A stretch of 64,000 nucleotides of DNA, from positions 1 to 64,000 of the forward strand of contig JBHIWX010000003.1 of the NCBI GenBank assembly GCA_041987205.1. The letters run 5' to 3'. The notes under the pieces were generated by a model that was not told the DNA's origin, did not search any database, and saw only the letters and a list, made by a program, of their open reading frames with translations. Below are positions 23,882 through 33,279 of this stretch, piece by piece (the stretch's first letter is position 1; the number at the start of each line of letters is the position of its first letter). Both the position numbers and the translations under genes were made by a program. This stretch comes from BOKV01 sp041987205 (GTDB lineage: Bacteria > Pseudomonadota > Alphaproteobacteria > Rhizobiales > Rhizobiaceae).

Positions 23882-25324
23882 TCACTCCCGCCAGAAGCCG
23901 GGAATGAACAACAGCAGGATCGACATAATCTCTAGCCGGCCGAGCAGCATCTGGAAGGCCAGCACGATTTTGTCGAAATCGGGCAGCGCGGCGAAATTCG
24001 AGACCGGCCCGATTTTGTCGCCCAATCCCGGACCGACATTGGCGATCGCCGTGGCCGAGGCCGTGATCGAGGTCAGCGCGTCCTGACCCGAAAGCGCGAG
24101 CAGCATCGCGCCGACGCCGAAAGTCAGTCCGAACAGCAGGAAGAAGGCGGTGACGGCGACGACCGTCTCGTCGTCGATCGAGGTCTCGCCATACTTCATC
24201 GAACGCACGGCGGACGGCCAGAGCAGGCGCCCGATCGCGGCGCGGCAGATCGCGAACAGCACGACGAGGCGGAAAATCTTGAAGCCGCCGGCCGTCGAGC
24301 CCGAACAGCCGCCCAGCATGGTGATGAGGAAGACCGCCAGCAGCGCGGCGACAGGCCAGCCGCCATAGTCCTGATAGACATAACCGGTCGTGGTGATGAT
24401 CGAGACGGTGGTGAAGACGACGGTCGTGAAGGTCGAGGCGTCGATGATGTCGCCGCGCAGGTCGAGCGTGACCAGCACCAGCGCGATGCAGGCCGCGATG
24501 ACGGCGACGAAATAGACGATCTGGACGTCGAAGAAGCGCCGGCGCGCCGAGAACACGAAGAGCATCACCATGAAGGGCATGCCGGCCAGGAACATGAAGA
24601 CCGTCGCCACCCACAGGATCGGCAAGGAATGGAATTTCGCCAGCGACAGGTCCGAGGTCGAATAGCCGCCCGAGGACACCGTTGTCATGGCGTGGTTGAC
24701 CGCCTCGAAGAAGGTCATGCCGAGCGCGTCGTAGCAGACCATGCAGACCACGGTGAGCAGCAGATAGAGCAGCAGGATGCGCACGGCGTATTCCTCGAAG
24801 CGCGCGAAGCTCTTTTCCGCCGTGTCTGAGGATTCCAGCGCGAAGAGATGCTGGCCGCCCAGCTTGAGGAAGGGAAACAGGAAGACGGACAGGACGACGA
24901 TGCCGACACCGCCCGTCCATTGCAGGATGGAGCGCCACATCAGGATGCCGTGCGGCAGATCGTCGAGACCGGTCATCACGGTGGAGCCGGTGGTGGTCAG
25001 GCCGGAAACAGATTCGAAGAAGGCGTCGGCCGCCGACATGCGCACCTCGGCGAAATAGAACGGCAGGGCACCGGCGATCGACAGGACCAGCCAGCTCAGC
25101 GCGACGAAGAGGAAGCCGTCGCGACGGTTCCAGGCGCCGGTGCGCCGGTTGCGAAAACCGAGATAGAGGAAGGCACCGATGCCGCCCGCCAGAAAGGACG
25201 AGGTCAGGAAGACCTGCCAGTCGCGATTGGCCGTCGCCAGATCGACAAGGGCGGGGACCAGCATGCCAAGCCCGGAAAGACAAAGAAGCAGCCCGAGCGG
25301 CGGAACGATTCTCTCATAATGCAT
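23882..25324 (-). CDS. trkH: Potassium uptake protein TrkH
   Basis: Potassium-translocating subunit of the Trk system, 480 residues with 10-12 hydrophobic segments. Four pore-loop filters are visible: SGLTTTGSTVM, TTVSSGGYST, SIITTTGYVYQ and ATAIANVGPGLG, with GGCSGSTAGGFK between. Needs TrkA, which is not in the window. Transcribed alone. Confidence 0.93.
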   Translation of the reverse strand: MHYERIVPPLGLLLCLSGLGMLVPALVDLATANRDWQVFLTSSFLAGGIGAFLYLGFRNRRTGAWNRRDGFLFVALSWLVLSIAGALPFYFAEVRMSAADAFFESVSGLTTTGSTVMTGLDDLPHGILMWRSILQWTGGVGIVVLSVFLFPFLKLGGQHLFALESSDTAEKSFARFEEYAVRILLLYLLLTVVCMVCYDALGMTFFEAVNHAMTTVSSGGYSTSDLSLAKFHSLPILWVATVFMFLAGMPFMVMLFVFSARRRFFDVQIVYFVAVIAACIALVLVTLDLRGDIIDASTFTTVVFTTVSIITTTGYVYQDYGGWPVAALLAVFLITMLGGCSGSTAGGFKIFRLVVLFAICRAAIGRLLWPSAVRSMKYGETSIDDETVVAVTAFFLLFGLTFGVGAMLLALSGQDALTSITASATAIANVGPGLGDKIGPVSNFAALPDFDKIVLAFQMLLGRLEIMSILLLFIPGFWRE

Positions 25325-25451
25325 GGCAGCATCCGACTGTCCGCCGATGCCGCGATTCGCGATTCACGCGAAGGCCCGGCGGTTGCGGGCTGGCTTATAC
25401 GCCCTTCCCGAACGCATTCCAACCTTCATGCGCACAGCGGCCGCAGGAAAG

Positions 25452-25481
25452 AAAAGGGGCGGGAAACATATTTCCCGCCCC
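25452..25481 (-). terminator. Terminator of the coxSLM operon
   Basis: An 11-bp perfect stem (GGGGCGGGAAA with TTTCCCGCCCC, loop CATA) is followed on the minus strand by TTTTC TTT. It lies 38 bases after the coxM stop, and would also block read-through toward trkH. Confidence 0.85.
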
Positions 25482-25518
25482 TCGACTAACCGTAGCTGTC
25501 GGTGACTGCCGGTCGGCG

Positions 25519-26319
25519 TCAGCCTGCCGCTTCGACCGCGCGCTTCGCCATCACACGGACGAGGTTGGCGCGATAGGCGGCATCGCCGTGGATGTCGGAG
25601 AGCATCTCGCCCTCGTCGACCGATACGTCGTCGAGCGCGCTCGCCTTCCAGTCGTTCGCCAGCGCGTCCTCCATGCCCTTGTGGCGGAAGGCGCCGTCCG
25701 AGCCCGCCCCCGTCACGCCGACGCGGACAGTGCCGTCATCGGCCCGGGCGACGAAGACGCCGGCCATGGCATAGCGCGAGGCCGGGTTGGGGAACTTGGC
25801 GTAGGCGCATTTCGAAGGCGCCTGGAAGGTCACCGCGGTGATGATCTCGCCGTCCTCCAGCGCGGTCTCGAAGAGGCCGGTGAAGTATTCGTCGGCGGGA
25901 ATGGTGCGCTTGTTGGTCATGATCGAGGCACCCAGCGCCAGCATCGCGGCCGGATAGTCGGCGGCCGGATCGTTGTTGGCGATGGAACCGCCCAGCGTGC
26001 CCATGTGGCGCACGGCCGGATCGCCGATGTGACCGGCGAGGCTGCAGATGCCGGGGCAGACCTTGGCAAGATCGGCCGAGCCGGCAACCTCGGCATGGGT
26101 GGTCGCCGCGCCGATGGTGACCTGGCTGCCATCGACGCCGATGCCCTTCATCGCATCGATATGCCTGAGGTCGATCAGGTCGGAAGGCGCGGCGAGGCGC
26201 TGCTTCATCGTCGGGATCAGCGTCTGGCCGCCGGCGACGAGCTTGCCGTCCTCGGCCTTGGCCAGCAGGGATGCGGCTTCCTCTACGGAAGAAGCGCGGT
26301 GGTAATGGACTTCATACAT
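25519..26319 (-). CDS. coxM: CO dehydrogenase-like FAD subunit
   Basis: Flavoprotein subunit (266 residues) of a molybdenum hydroxylase, passing electrons from the iron-sulfur subunit to an acceptor. FAD-binding loops are clear: LVAGGQTLIPTMKQRL (the GGxT/S motif) and TLGGSIANNDPAADYP (the second FAD motif). Third gene of coxS-coxL-coxM. The operon encodes a form II (BMS-type) enzyme, so CO may not be the physiological substrate. Confidence 0.9.
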   Translation of the reverse strand: MYEVHYHRASSVEEAASLLAKAEDGKLVAGGQTLIPTMKQRLAAPSDLIDLRHIDAMKGIGVDGSQVTIGAATTHAEVAGSADLAKVCPGICSLAGHIGDPAVRHMGTLGGSIANNDPAADYPAAMLALGASIMTNKRTIPADEYFTGLFETALEDGEIITAVTFQAPSKCAYAKFPNPASRYAMAGVFVARADDGTVRVGVTGAGSDGAFRHKGMEDALANDWKASALDDVSVDEGEMLSDIHGDAAYRANLVRVMAKRAVEAAG

Positions 26320-26340
26320 GGCTTGCGGTCTCCTTCGCGC

Positions 26341-28683
26341 TCACGCCTGCATAGCCGCCCAGACACGGGCCGGGCTTGCAGGCATGGAGAGGTTGTTGTT
26401 GCCGATGGCGTTGGTGATGGCGTTGATGAGCGCCGGCGGCGAACCGATGGCGCCGGCCTCGCCGCAGCCCTTCATGCCGAGCGGATTGCTCGGGCACAGC
26501 GTTTCGTGCGTCGACAGCTTGAAGCTCGGCAGATCGTCGGCGCGCGGCATGGCATAGTCCATGTAGCTTGCCGTGATGAGCTGGCCGTTGTCGTCATAGA
26601 TGCCGTGCTCGAGCAGCGCCTGGCCGATGCCCTGGGCGATGCCGCCATGGACCTGACCCTCGACGATCATCGGGTTGATGATGCGGCCGAAATCATCCGC
26701 CGCCACGAACTGCACGATCTCGGTCACACCGGTCTCCGGGTCGACCTCGACCTCGCAGACATAGGTACCGGCCGGGAAGGTGAAGTTGGCGGGATCGTAG
26801 AACGCGCCCTCCTTCAGGCCGGGCTCCATGCCGTCGGGCAGGTTGTGCGCCGTATAGGCGGCGAGACAGACCTCATGCCAGCCGAGCTTCTTGTCGGTGC
26901 CGGCGACCTTGACCTCGCCGTTCTCGATGACGATGTCGCCCTCGTCGGCTTCCATCAGATGGGCGGCGATCTTCCTGGCCTTGGACTCTACCTTGTCGAG
27001 CGCCTTGACGATGGCGCTCATGCCGACCGCGCCGGAACGCGAGCCATAGGTGCCCATGCCGAACTGGACCTTGTCGGTGTCGCCATGGACGACCGAGACA
27101 TTGTCGACCGGCAGGCCGAAGCGTTCGGAGATGAGCTGGGCGAAGGTCGTCTCGTGGCCCTGGCCGTGGCTGTGCGAGCCGGTCAGGATCTCGATGGTAC
27201 CGACCGGGTTGACGCGCACCTCGGCCGATTCCCAGAGACCGACACCGGCGCCGAGCGAGCCGACCGCCGCCGACGGCGCGATGCCGCAGGCCTCGATGTA
27301 GCAGGACAGGCCGATGCCGCGCTTCTTGCCGCGCTTTTCTGCCTCGGCCCTGCGAGCCTCGAAACCGGCATAGTCGGCGGCCTTGAGCGCCGCGTCGAGC
27401 GTCACATTGTAGTCGCCGGCGTCGTAGTTCATGACCACCGGCGTCTGGTGCGGGAACGTCTTGACGAAATTGGTGCGCCGCAAATCGGCCGGATCGACAC
27501 CAAGTTCCCGTGCGGCCGTCTCCATGATGCGTTCGACCAGATAGGTCGCTTCCGGGCGGCCCGCGCCGCGATAGGCATCGACCGGCGCGGTGTTGGTGTA
27601 GACCGTGCGTACATTGGCGTGGATGTTGGCGATATCGTACTGGCCGGAAAGCAGCGTGGCGTAGAGATAGGTCGGCACCGAGGACGAGAACAGCGACATG
27701 TAGGCGCCGAGATTGGCGATGGTGTCGATCTTGAACGCCGTGATCCTGTTGTTCGCATCGAAGCCGATCTTCGCCTTCGAGACATGGTCGCGACCATGCG
27801 CATCGGAGAGGAAGGATTCGGTGCGTTCGGCCGTCCACTTGACCGGCACGCCGGTCTTTTTGGAGGCCCAGAGGCAGACGATCTCCTCGGGGTAGATGTA
27901 GATCTTGGAGCCGAAGCCACCGCCGACATCGGGCGCGATGACGCGAAGCTTGTTCTCGGGTGCGACCTGGTAGAAGGCCGACAGGACCAGCCGCGCGACA
28001 TGTGGATTCTGGCTCGTCGTGTAGAGCGTGAAATGGTCGTCGGCCGCATCGTAATTGGCGAGCGCGGCGCGCGGCTCCATGGCGTTGGGAACCAGCCGGT
28101 TGTTGCGGATGTCGATCTCGGTGACGTGGGCGGAACCCGCCAGCGCGTCATCGACCGTCTTTTCGTCGACGCCGAGTTCCCAGTCGAAGATCAGATTGTT
28201 CTTCGCCTCGGGATGAAGCTGCGGCGCGCCGTCGGCCAGCGCGGCGACCGGATCGATCACCGAGGGCAGAACCTCGTAATCCACCTCGACGACGGCAGCG
28301 GCAGCGCGGGCGGTTTCCTCCGAGTCGGCGATGACCACGGCGGCGGCGTCACCCACATAGCGCACGAATTCGGTGGCGAGCGCCGACCAGGCGCCCATGT
28401 TCATCGGCGAGCCATCCTTGGAATGGATCATCCAGCCGCAAATGATGTTGCCGATCCCGTCGCCGGTGAGCTGCTTGCCGTCGAGAACGGCGGCGACGCC
28501 CTTCATCCCCTCGGCCGCAGATTTGTCGATGCCCCTGATCCGGGCATGGGCATGCGGCGAGCGCACGAAGGCGGCGTAATGCATGCCGGCCATCTTGAAG
28601 TCGTCGGTGTAGCGGCCCTTGCCGGTGATGAAACGCTGGTCTTCCTTGCGCGTGACCCTGGCGCCAATACCTTCCATTCCCAT
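26341..28683 (-). CDS. coxL: Form II CO dehydrogenase-like molybdopterin large subunit
   Basis: Catalytic subunit of a molybdopterin hydroxylase, 780 residues. The active-site loop at about residue 370 reads AYRGAGRPEATY: form II enzymes have AYRGAGR, while true aerobic CO oxidisers (form I) have AYxCSFR. The catalytic Glu is in CGEAGAIGSPPALINA near the C-terminus. Gene order S-L-M also marks form II. Substrate is uncertain: some form II enzymes oxidise CO slowly, others oxidise aromatic aldehydes or nicotinate-like rings. Confidence 0.93.
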   Translation of the reverse strand: MGMEGIGARVTRKEDQRFITGKGRYTDDFKMAGMHYAAFVRSPHAHARIRGIDKSAAEGMKGVAAVLDGKQLTGDGIGNIICGWMIHSKDGSPMNMGAWSALATEFVRYVGDAAAVVIADSEETARAAAAVVEVDYEVLPSVIDPVAALADGAPQLHPEAKNNLIFDWELGVDEKTVDDALAGSAHVTEIDIRNNRLVPNAMEPRAALANYDAADDHFTLYTTSQNPHVARLVLSAFYQVAPENKLRVIAPDVGGGFGSKIYIYPEEIVCLWASKKTGVPVKWTAERTESFLSDAHGRDHVSKAKIGFDANNRITAFKIDTIANLGAYMSLFSSSVPTYLYATLLSGQYDIANIHANVRTVYTNTAPVDAYRGAGRPEATYLVERIMETAARELGVDPADLRRTNFVKTFPHQTPVVMNYDAGDYNVTLDAALKAADYAGFEARRAEAEKRGKKRGIGLSCYIEACGIAPSAAVGSLGAGVGLWESAEVRVNPVGTIEILTGSHSHGQGHETTFAQLISERFGLPVDNVSVVHGDTDKVQFGMGTYGSRSGAVGMSAIVKALDKVESKARKIAAHLMEADEGDIVIENGEVKVAGTDKKLGWHEVCLAAYTAHNLPDGMEPGLKEGAFYDPANFTFPAGTYVCEVEVDPETGVTEIVQFVAADDFGRIINPMIVEGQVHGGIAQGIGQALLEHGIYDDNGQLITASYMDYAMPRADDLPSFKLSTHETLCPSNPLGMKGCGEAGAIGSPPALINAITNAIGNNNLSMPASPARVWAAMQA

Positions 28684-28775
28684 CGGAAACTCCTCCCGTA
28701 AATCCAGTTCGCTGCCTGCCTGTCGGACAACCCGCTGCGCGCCGGCTCAAACCGGCGGCGAGCCGTCCGTCCTCC

Positions 28776-29246
28776 TCAGGCCGAGGCTGCCGCCTCGATG
28801 GCGCGAACGATGTTGTGATAACCGGTGCAGCGGCAAATATTGCCTTCCAGCTCGGCACGGATCGTCTTCTCGTCGAGCTTGGAACCATTCTTCTTGTGGC
28901 GCTCGATCATGTCGACGGCGGTCATGATCATGCCCGGCGTACAGAACCCGCATTGCAGGCCGTGATGTTCGCGGAAGGCAGCCTGTACCGGATGCAGTTC
29001 GCCGCCATTGGCCAGCCCCTCGATCGTGGTGACGGTCGAGCCGGATGCCTGGACGGCGAGTGTGGTGCAGGACTTGATGGCCTTGCCATCGACGTGGACG
29101 ACGCAGGCGCCGCATTGCGACGTGTCGCAGCCGACATGCGTGCCCGTCAGGTTGAGGTTTTCGCGCAGGAACTGGACCAGCAGGGTGCGGTCCTCGACCT
29201 CCCCGGTCACTTCCTTGCCGTTCACCGTCATCGATACGGTTGTCAT
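28776..29246 (-). CDS. coxS: CO dehydrogenase-like iron-sulfur subunit
   Basis: Small subunit with two [2Fe-2S] clusters, 156 residues. The plant-type ferredoxin cluster is CDTSQCGACVVHVDG...SC and the second, helical cluster is CGFCTPGMIM...NICRCTGY. First gene of the coxS-L-M operon; about 90 bases separate it from coxL. GGAGGAATTG immediately upstream of the ATG is a strong ribosome-binding site. Confidence 0.94.
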   Translation of the reverse strand: MTTVSMTVNGKEVTGEVEDRTLLVQFLRENLNLTGTHVGCDTSQCGACVVHVDGKAIKSCTTLAVQASGSTVTTIEGLANGGELHPVQAAFREHHGLQCGFCTPGMIMTAVDMIERHKKNGSKLDEKTIRAELEGNICRCTGYHNIVRAIEAAASA

Positions 29247-29403
29247 TCAATTCCTCCCTGAAGCCAAAACGTCTCGCACCTTCAACAGGCGCAAGCGCGG
29301 AAACATTGAAAGGTCAGCGAATTGCCGCATCCGGCCAGACCTCGCCCGACGAGGAAGCCAGACCCATCGCTCGATGGGCGGTTACGGACCCCTCCCCCGA
29401 ACC

Positions 29404-29429
29404 TTTCATGACGGCCAAACGGCATGAAA
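29404..29429. promoter_or_regulatory. Dyad upstream of coxS
   Basis: TTTCATG and CATGAAA, 12 bases apart, form a perfect 7-bp dyad about 160 bases before coxS. It is the only notable structure in the 328-base gene-free stretch 29247-29574. Spacing of about two helical turns between arm centres suits a dimeric regulator such as a LysR-type protein; no such gene is adjacent. Confidence 0.35.
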
Positions 29430-29574
29430 CCGGTTCCGGTTGAATGAGTTTGGCGCAGGAACAGGAGCGCGGCAAGGGGGCGAAAAGCGAAAAACCGCCT
29501 GATTTAATTAGACTATTTTCGTCCTGTTTGATCGATGGGCGCCCGGCATCCGCGCACTCGCCGAAGGCCGCCCA

Positions 29575-30822
29575 TTATTTGAGCGTGCGCAGAATTTCGG
29601 CAGTCGGAAAACAGGTCGGTGCGCTGCCATTCTCTGCCTGCCACCGGCCGATCTCGCGGCGAGTCTTGAAGCCGGGCAGGCCGTCGGCGCCGCCGACATC
29701 GCGCCCCAGCGCCTCCAGCCGGCGCTGCATGACGGCGATGTCGGAGCGATAGAGCCGCTCGAGCCTCCTCCAGGCGCCGTCGAAGGGCCGGCCGCCATAT
29801 TCGATGCGGTCGCCGGCATGGCCGACAAAGAGCGCGTAGAGGTCGCTCTCATTGTATTTCTTGATGACATAGAAATTGGGGGTGACGATGAAGGCCGGGC
29901 CGAAACGTCCCGCGGGCATCAGCAGATAGCCCTCGGCGCGCAGTTCATGGTCGGGGAACGGACGACCGCTGACCCGTTCGACGCCGAGCTTCACCCATTC
30001 GGCGATCGACTTGCCGCGATCGGGGCCTTCCAGCGCGCAGGAGATCGCGGCGGGCACCGTTACCTCGAAGCCCCAGTCACGGCCCGCCACCCAGCCCGAA
30101 TGCTTCAGATAGTTGGCGATGGAGGCGAGTGTATCGGCCTCTGAATTCCAGATATCGGCGCGGCCGTCGCCATCGCCGTCGGCGGCATGCTCCAGATAGG
30201 AGGTCGGCAGGAATTGCGGCTGGCCGAGCGCGCCGGCCCAGGAACTCTTCATGGCGCGCGCCTCGACATGGCTTCGTTCGACCATGACGAGGGCGGCGAT
30301 CAGTTCGGCCTCGAACATGTCCTTGCGGGTCGACATGAACGCCTTGGTGCCCAGCACCTCGAAGGCGTCATAGGGGATCTTCGCGCGGCCGAAGCCCGAT
30401 TCGCGGCCCCAGATCGCCAGCAGGAAACGGCCAGGCACGCCTGTCTCGCGCTCGATCCGCGCCAGCAGGGTGCGATGTTTCTCAAGCCGAGACCGGCCGC
30501 CGGCGATGACGCCGCCCAGGGTTTTTTCGGAGAAATAGCCTGCCGGCGAGCGGAACTCCGCCTGATGCTGCTGCTTCGGCGTTTCTGGTCTTGTGCCGGG
30601 CGGCGCGAGGTCCGGCAATTTCCAGTTGAGCGTGACGCCGGCAAGCGCCGCGTTGAAGCTATCGGCCGACACACCACGCGCGGAAGCCTTCGGCCAGATG
30701 TCGCTCTTCAACCAGCTCTGGAACTGGCGCTCGACGGCGGCGCGATCCTGGGCAAGGGCAGGATGGACGCCGGCAAATACCAGTGCCACGAGAAGCCCCA
30801 GAAGCCGGCGCCAAACCATCAT
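29575..30822 (-). CDS. Lytic murein transglycosylase (MltB-like) with peptidoglycan-binding domain
   Basis: Periplasmic enzyme that cuts peptidoglycan between MurNAc and GlcNAc. 415 residues: a signal peptide (residues 1-24, ending HPALA), an SLT_2 catalytic domain with the active Glu141 in GRESGFGRAKIP, ALGQPQFLPTSYLEHA, and a C-terminal peptidoglycan-binding domain (DIAVMQRRLEALGRDVGG...TRREIGRWQ). The start overlaps the upstream acyl-CoA dehydrogenase stop by four bases, so it shares that operon, though no functional link is evident. Confidence 0.92.
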   Translation of the reverse strand: MMVWRRLLGLLVALVFAGVHPALAQDRAAVERQFQSWLKSDIWPKASARGVSADSFNAALAGVTLNWKLPDLAPPGTRPETPKQQHQAEFRSPAGYFSEKTLGGVIAGGRSRLEKHRTLLARIERETGVPGRFLLAIWGRESGFGRAKIPYDAFEVLGTKAFMSTRKDMFEAELIAALVMVERSHVEARAMKSSWAGALGQPQFLPTSYLEHAADGDGDGRADIWNSEADTLASIANYLKHSGWVAGRDWGFEVTVPAAISCALEGPDRGKSIAEWVKLGVERVSGRPFPDHELRAEGYLLMPAGRFGPAFIVTPNFYVIKKYNESDLYALFVGHAGDRIEYGGRPFDGAWRRLERLYRSDIAVMQRRLEALGRDVGGADGLPGFKTRREIGRWQAENGSAPTCFPTAEILRTLK

Positions 30823-31934
30823 CCCAGCTCGATATACCTCTCGAGGTAATGGTCGGTGTCGCCGAACAGATGATCAATCATGGTGATGCGCTTGGCATAA
30901 TGCCCGACCGGGTATTCCCAGGTCATGCCCATGCCGCCATGAATCTGGATCGCTTCCTCGGCGACCTGCCGGCCGATACGCCCGGCAAGATGCTTGGCGG
31001 CGGCGGCGTGGCGCTCGCGGGTCTCGCGCGGGCCGTCGAGATGAGCGGCTGCGTTGATCAGGCCGGAGCGCATCTGTTCCAGCTCGATCAGCACGTCGGC
31101 CATGCGGTGCTGCAGGGCCTGGAACTTGCCGATGATGACGCCGAACTGCTTGCGCGTGTGCATGTATTCGACGGTCAGGTCCTTGGCGACTTCCATGGCG
31201 CCCAGCGCCTCGGCGCAGATGGCGACGATGGCACGGGCGGTCGCCGCCTCGATCGCAGCGAAGGCCTTGCCTGCCTCGCCGAGCAATTCGCCCTCGACAC
31301 CCTCAAGCGCGATCTCGGCAGCGGCATAGCCGTCGACCGTGCCATAGGCGCGCTTGGAAAGGCCTGACGCGCTGCCATCGACGAGAAAGAGCGAGATGCC
31401 GTCGGCATCATCCGGATCGCCGGAGGTGCGCGCCGAGACGACGAGCAGATCGGCTGCACCGCCACCAAGGACAACGGATTTGCTGCCGGTCAGCTTGAAA
31501 GTGCCGCCGGATTCCTCCGCCTTCGTCGCGACATGTTCGAGTTCGTAGCGGCCATCAGGCTCGCCATGGGCGAAGGCGACCAGTTTCGTGCCGGCGATCA
31601 CTTCTTCCAGCACGGCTTTCTGTTCGTCCGTGCCCAGTTCGGCGATGAGCGAACCGGCGAGCAGGGTCGGCAGGAAGGGCTCGACGACGAGGGCGCGACC
31701 CAGCGCCTGGAAGACAACACTCAGATCGGTGCCGGAACCGCCGAACCCGCCGGAGGCCTCGTCGAACAGCGCGCCGATGACCCCCAGTTCGGCGAATTGC
31801 CCCCACAGATCGCGGGAAAAGCGATCGTCGGAAGCGGCGATCTCGTGGCGCTTCTCGATCGAATAAGTGTCACGCAGGAATTTCTCCAGCGTTTCGGCCA
31901 GCATGCGCTGGTCGTCGGAAAGACGAAAATCCAT
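30819..31934 (-). CDS. Acyl-CoA dehydrogenase, small partner
   Basis: FAD enzyme (371 residues) of the acyl-CoA dehydrogenase superfamily. Typical stretches: EFAELGVIGALFDEASGGFGGSG (N-terminal helical domain), SKSVVLGGGAADLLVVSA (middle beta domain), HTRKQFGVIIGKFQALQHRMAD and QIHGGMGMTWEYPVGHY (C-terminal domain). Such genes often occur as unlike pairs, as in PimC/PimD, and here an 11-base gap joins it to the next dehydrogenase, so a heteromer is likely. Substrate unknown. Confidence 0.9.
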   Translation of the reverse strand: MDFRLSDDQRMLAETLEKFLRDTYSIEKRHEIAASDDRFSRDLWGQFAELGVIGALFDEASGGFGGSGTDLSVVFQALGRALVVEPFLPTLLAGSLIAELGTDEQKAVLEEVIAGTKLVAFAHGEPDGRYELEHVATKAEESGGTFKLTGSKSVVLGGGAADLLVVSARTSGDPDDADGISLFLVDGSASGLSKRAYGTVDGYAAAEIALEGVEGELLGEAGKAFAAIEAATARAIVAICAEALGAMEVAKDLTVEYMHTRKQFGVIIGKFQALQHRMADVLIELEQMRSGLINAAAHLDGPRETRERHAAAAKHLAGRIGRQVAEEAIQIHGGMGMTWEYPVGHYAKRITMIDHLFGDTDHYLERYIELG

Positions 31935-31945
31935 GGCTGAAGTCC

Positions 31946-33142
31946 CTACAGGCCGAGCTTGGTCTTGGTGATGATGCCGCGCTGGATCTCGTTGGATCCG
32001 GCGAAGATCGATACCTTGCGGTTGTTGAAATAGTCCGAGGCGATGGCATTGGCATCGTCCGGACCGATCGGCGCCTCGTTGTAGCCCTCGTCCAGCGCTT
32101 CGGAAACGAAGGGCAGTGCCATCGGTCCAAGCGCACGGCGCGCCAGATCATTGATCTCCTGGCGGATGATCGTGCCCTTGACCTTGAGCATGGAGGCTTC
32201 CGGGCCGGGCGCGGCGCCGGCATCGGCCTCCGCGAGCACGCGCAGATTGGTGGTCTTCATCGCCTCGAGATCGATCTCGACCTTCGCCATGCGAGCGGCG
32301 AAATAGGGGTCGGCCGCAAGCGGCCTGCCGCCCTTTTTCGTGCGCTTGGCAATCGCCTTGAGCTGCAACAGCGCGGCGTTGGAATTGCCGATATTGGCGG
32401 TTCCGGTGCGCTCATGGGTGAGCAGGTACTTGGCGTAGGTCCAGCCCTTGTTCTCCTCGCCGACGAGGTTTTCGGCCGGTACCTTCACATTGTCGAAAAA
32501 GACCTCGTTCACCTCGTGCTCGCCGTCGAGCAGGATGATCGGCCGGACCGAGACGCCGGGCGTCTTCATGTCGATCAGCAGGAAGGAGATGCCCTCCTGC
32601 GGCTTGCCCTCGGTCGAGGTGCGCACCAGACAGAAGATCCAGTCGGCATAGTGGCCCAGCGTCGTCCAGGTTTTCTGTCCGTTGACGATGTAGTGGTCGC
32701 CCTCGCGTTTCGCGCTGGTCTTGAGCGAGGCGAGGTCGGAGCCCGAACCCGGTTCGGAATAGCCCTGGCACCACCAGTCGGTGCCGTCGAGGATGCGCGG
32801 CAGATAGTGCTTCTTCTGCTCCTGCGACCCGAATTTCATCAGCACGGGCGCCAGCATGGAAAGGCCGAAGGGGATGATGCGCGGCGCGCCGGCCTCGTTG
32901 GTTTCCTCGTCGAAGATGTGCTTCTGCACGGCGGTCCATTCGGCACCGCCCCATTCCTTCGGCCAGTTGGCCGCGAGCCAGCCGCGCTCGTTCAGCAGCG
33001 CGTGCCAGGTTTCCATGTCTTCCTTGGTCAGGCGCTTGCCGAGCCTGACCTTCTCGGAGATGCGTGACGGCAGCTTGTCGCGCAGGAAGGCACGCACTTC
33101 CTCGCGAAATTCGTTTTCCTCTTGCGAGTAATCGAGGTTCAT
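31946..33142 (-). CDS. Acyl-CoA dehydrogenase, large partner
   Basis: 398 residues, first gene of the operon. The family's CoA and FAD motifs are clear: GYSEPGSGSDLASLKTSA, NGQKTWTTLGHYADW, LTHERTGTANIG and FAGSNEIQRGIITKTKLGL. The sequence resembles pimeloyl-CoA dehydrogenase large subunits, so a dicarboxylyl-, steroid- or branched-acyl-CoA is possible; this is an inference. Divergent from the xdhC-like gene, with 137 bases between. Confidence 0.9.
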   Translation of the reverse strand: MNLDYSQEENEFREEVRAFLRDKLPSRISEKVRLGKRLTKEDMETWHALLNERGWLAANWPKEWGGAEWTAVQKHIFDEETNEAGAPRIIPFGLSMLAPVLMKFGSQEQKKHYLPRILDGTDWWCQGYSEPGSGSDLASLKTSAKREGDHYIVNGQKTWTTLGHYADWIFCLVRTSTEGKPQEGISFLLIDMKTPGVSVRPIILLDGEHEVNEVFFDNVKVPAENLVGEENKGWTYAKYLLTHERTGTANIGNSNAALLQLKAIAKRTKKGGRPLAADPYFAARMAKVEIDLEAMKTTNLRVLAEADAGAAPGPEASMLKVKGTIIRQEINDLARRALGPMALPFVSEALDEGYNEAPIGPDDANAIASDYFNNRKVSIFAGSNEIQRGIITKTKLGL

Positions 33143-33279
33143 CCAGTTCCTCCCCGGGCACGTTGCCCGCTCATCGTTTGCGCCGTGCGATGCGGATCGC
33201 CCGGCCGGCCTTGCCTTGCACGCCGTTGCGCGCCACTTTGGCCGAGTTCACCCGCCCGCTCAAGCCAAAGGTAGCGCGC

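Noticed and set aside
25588..28701. Very long (>1000-codon) plus-strand open frame opposite coxM and coxL
   Set aside because: High GC suppresses stops on the opposite strand; the coxL and coxM motifs on the minus strand are unambiguous.
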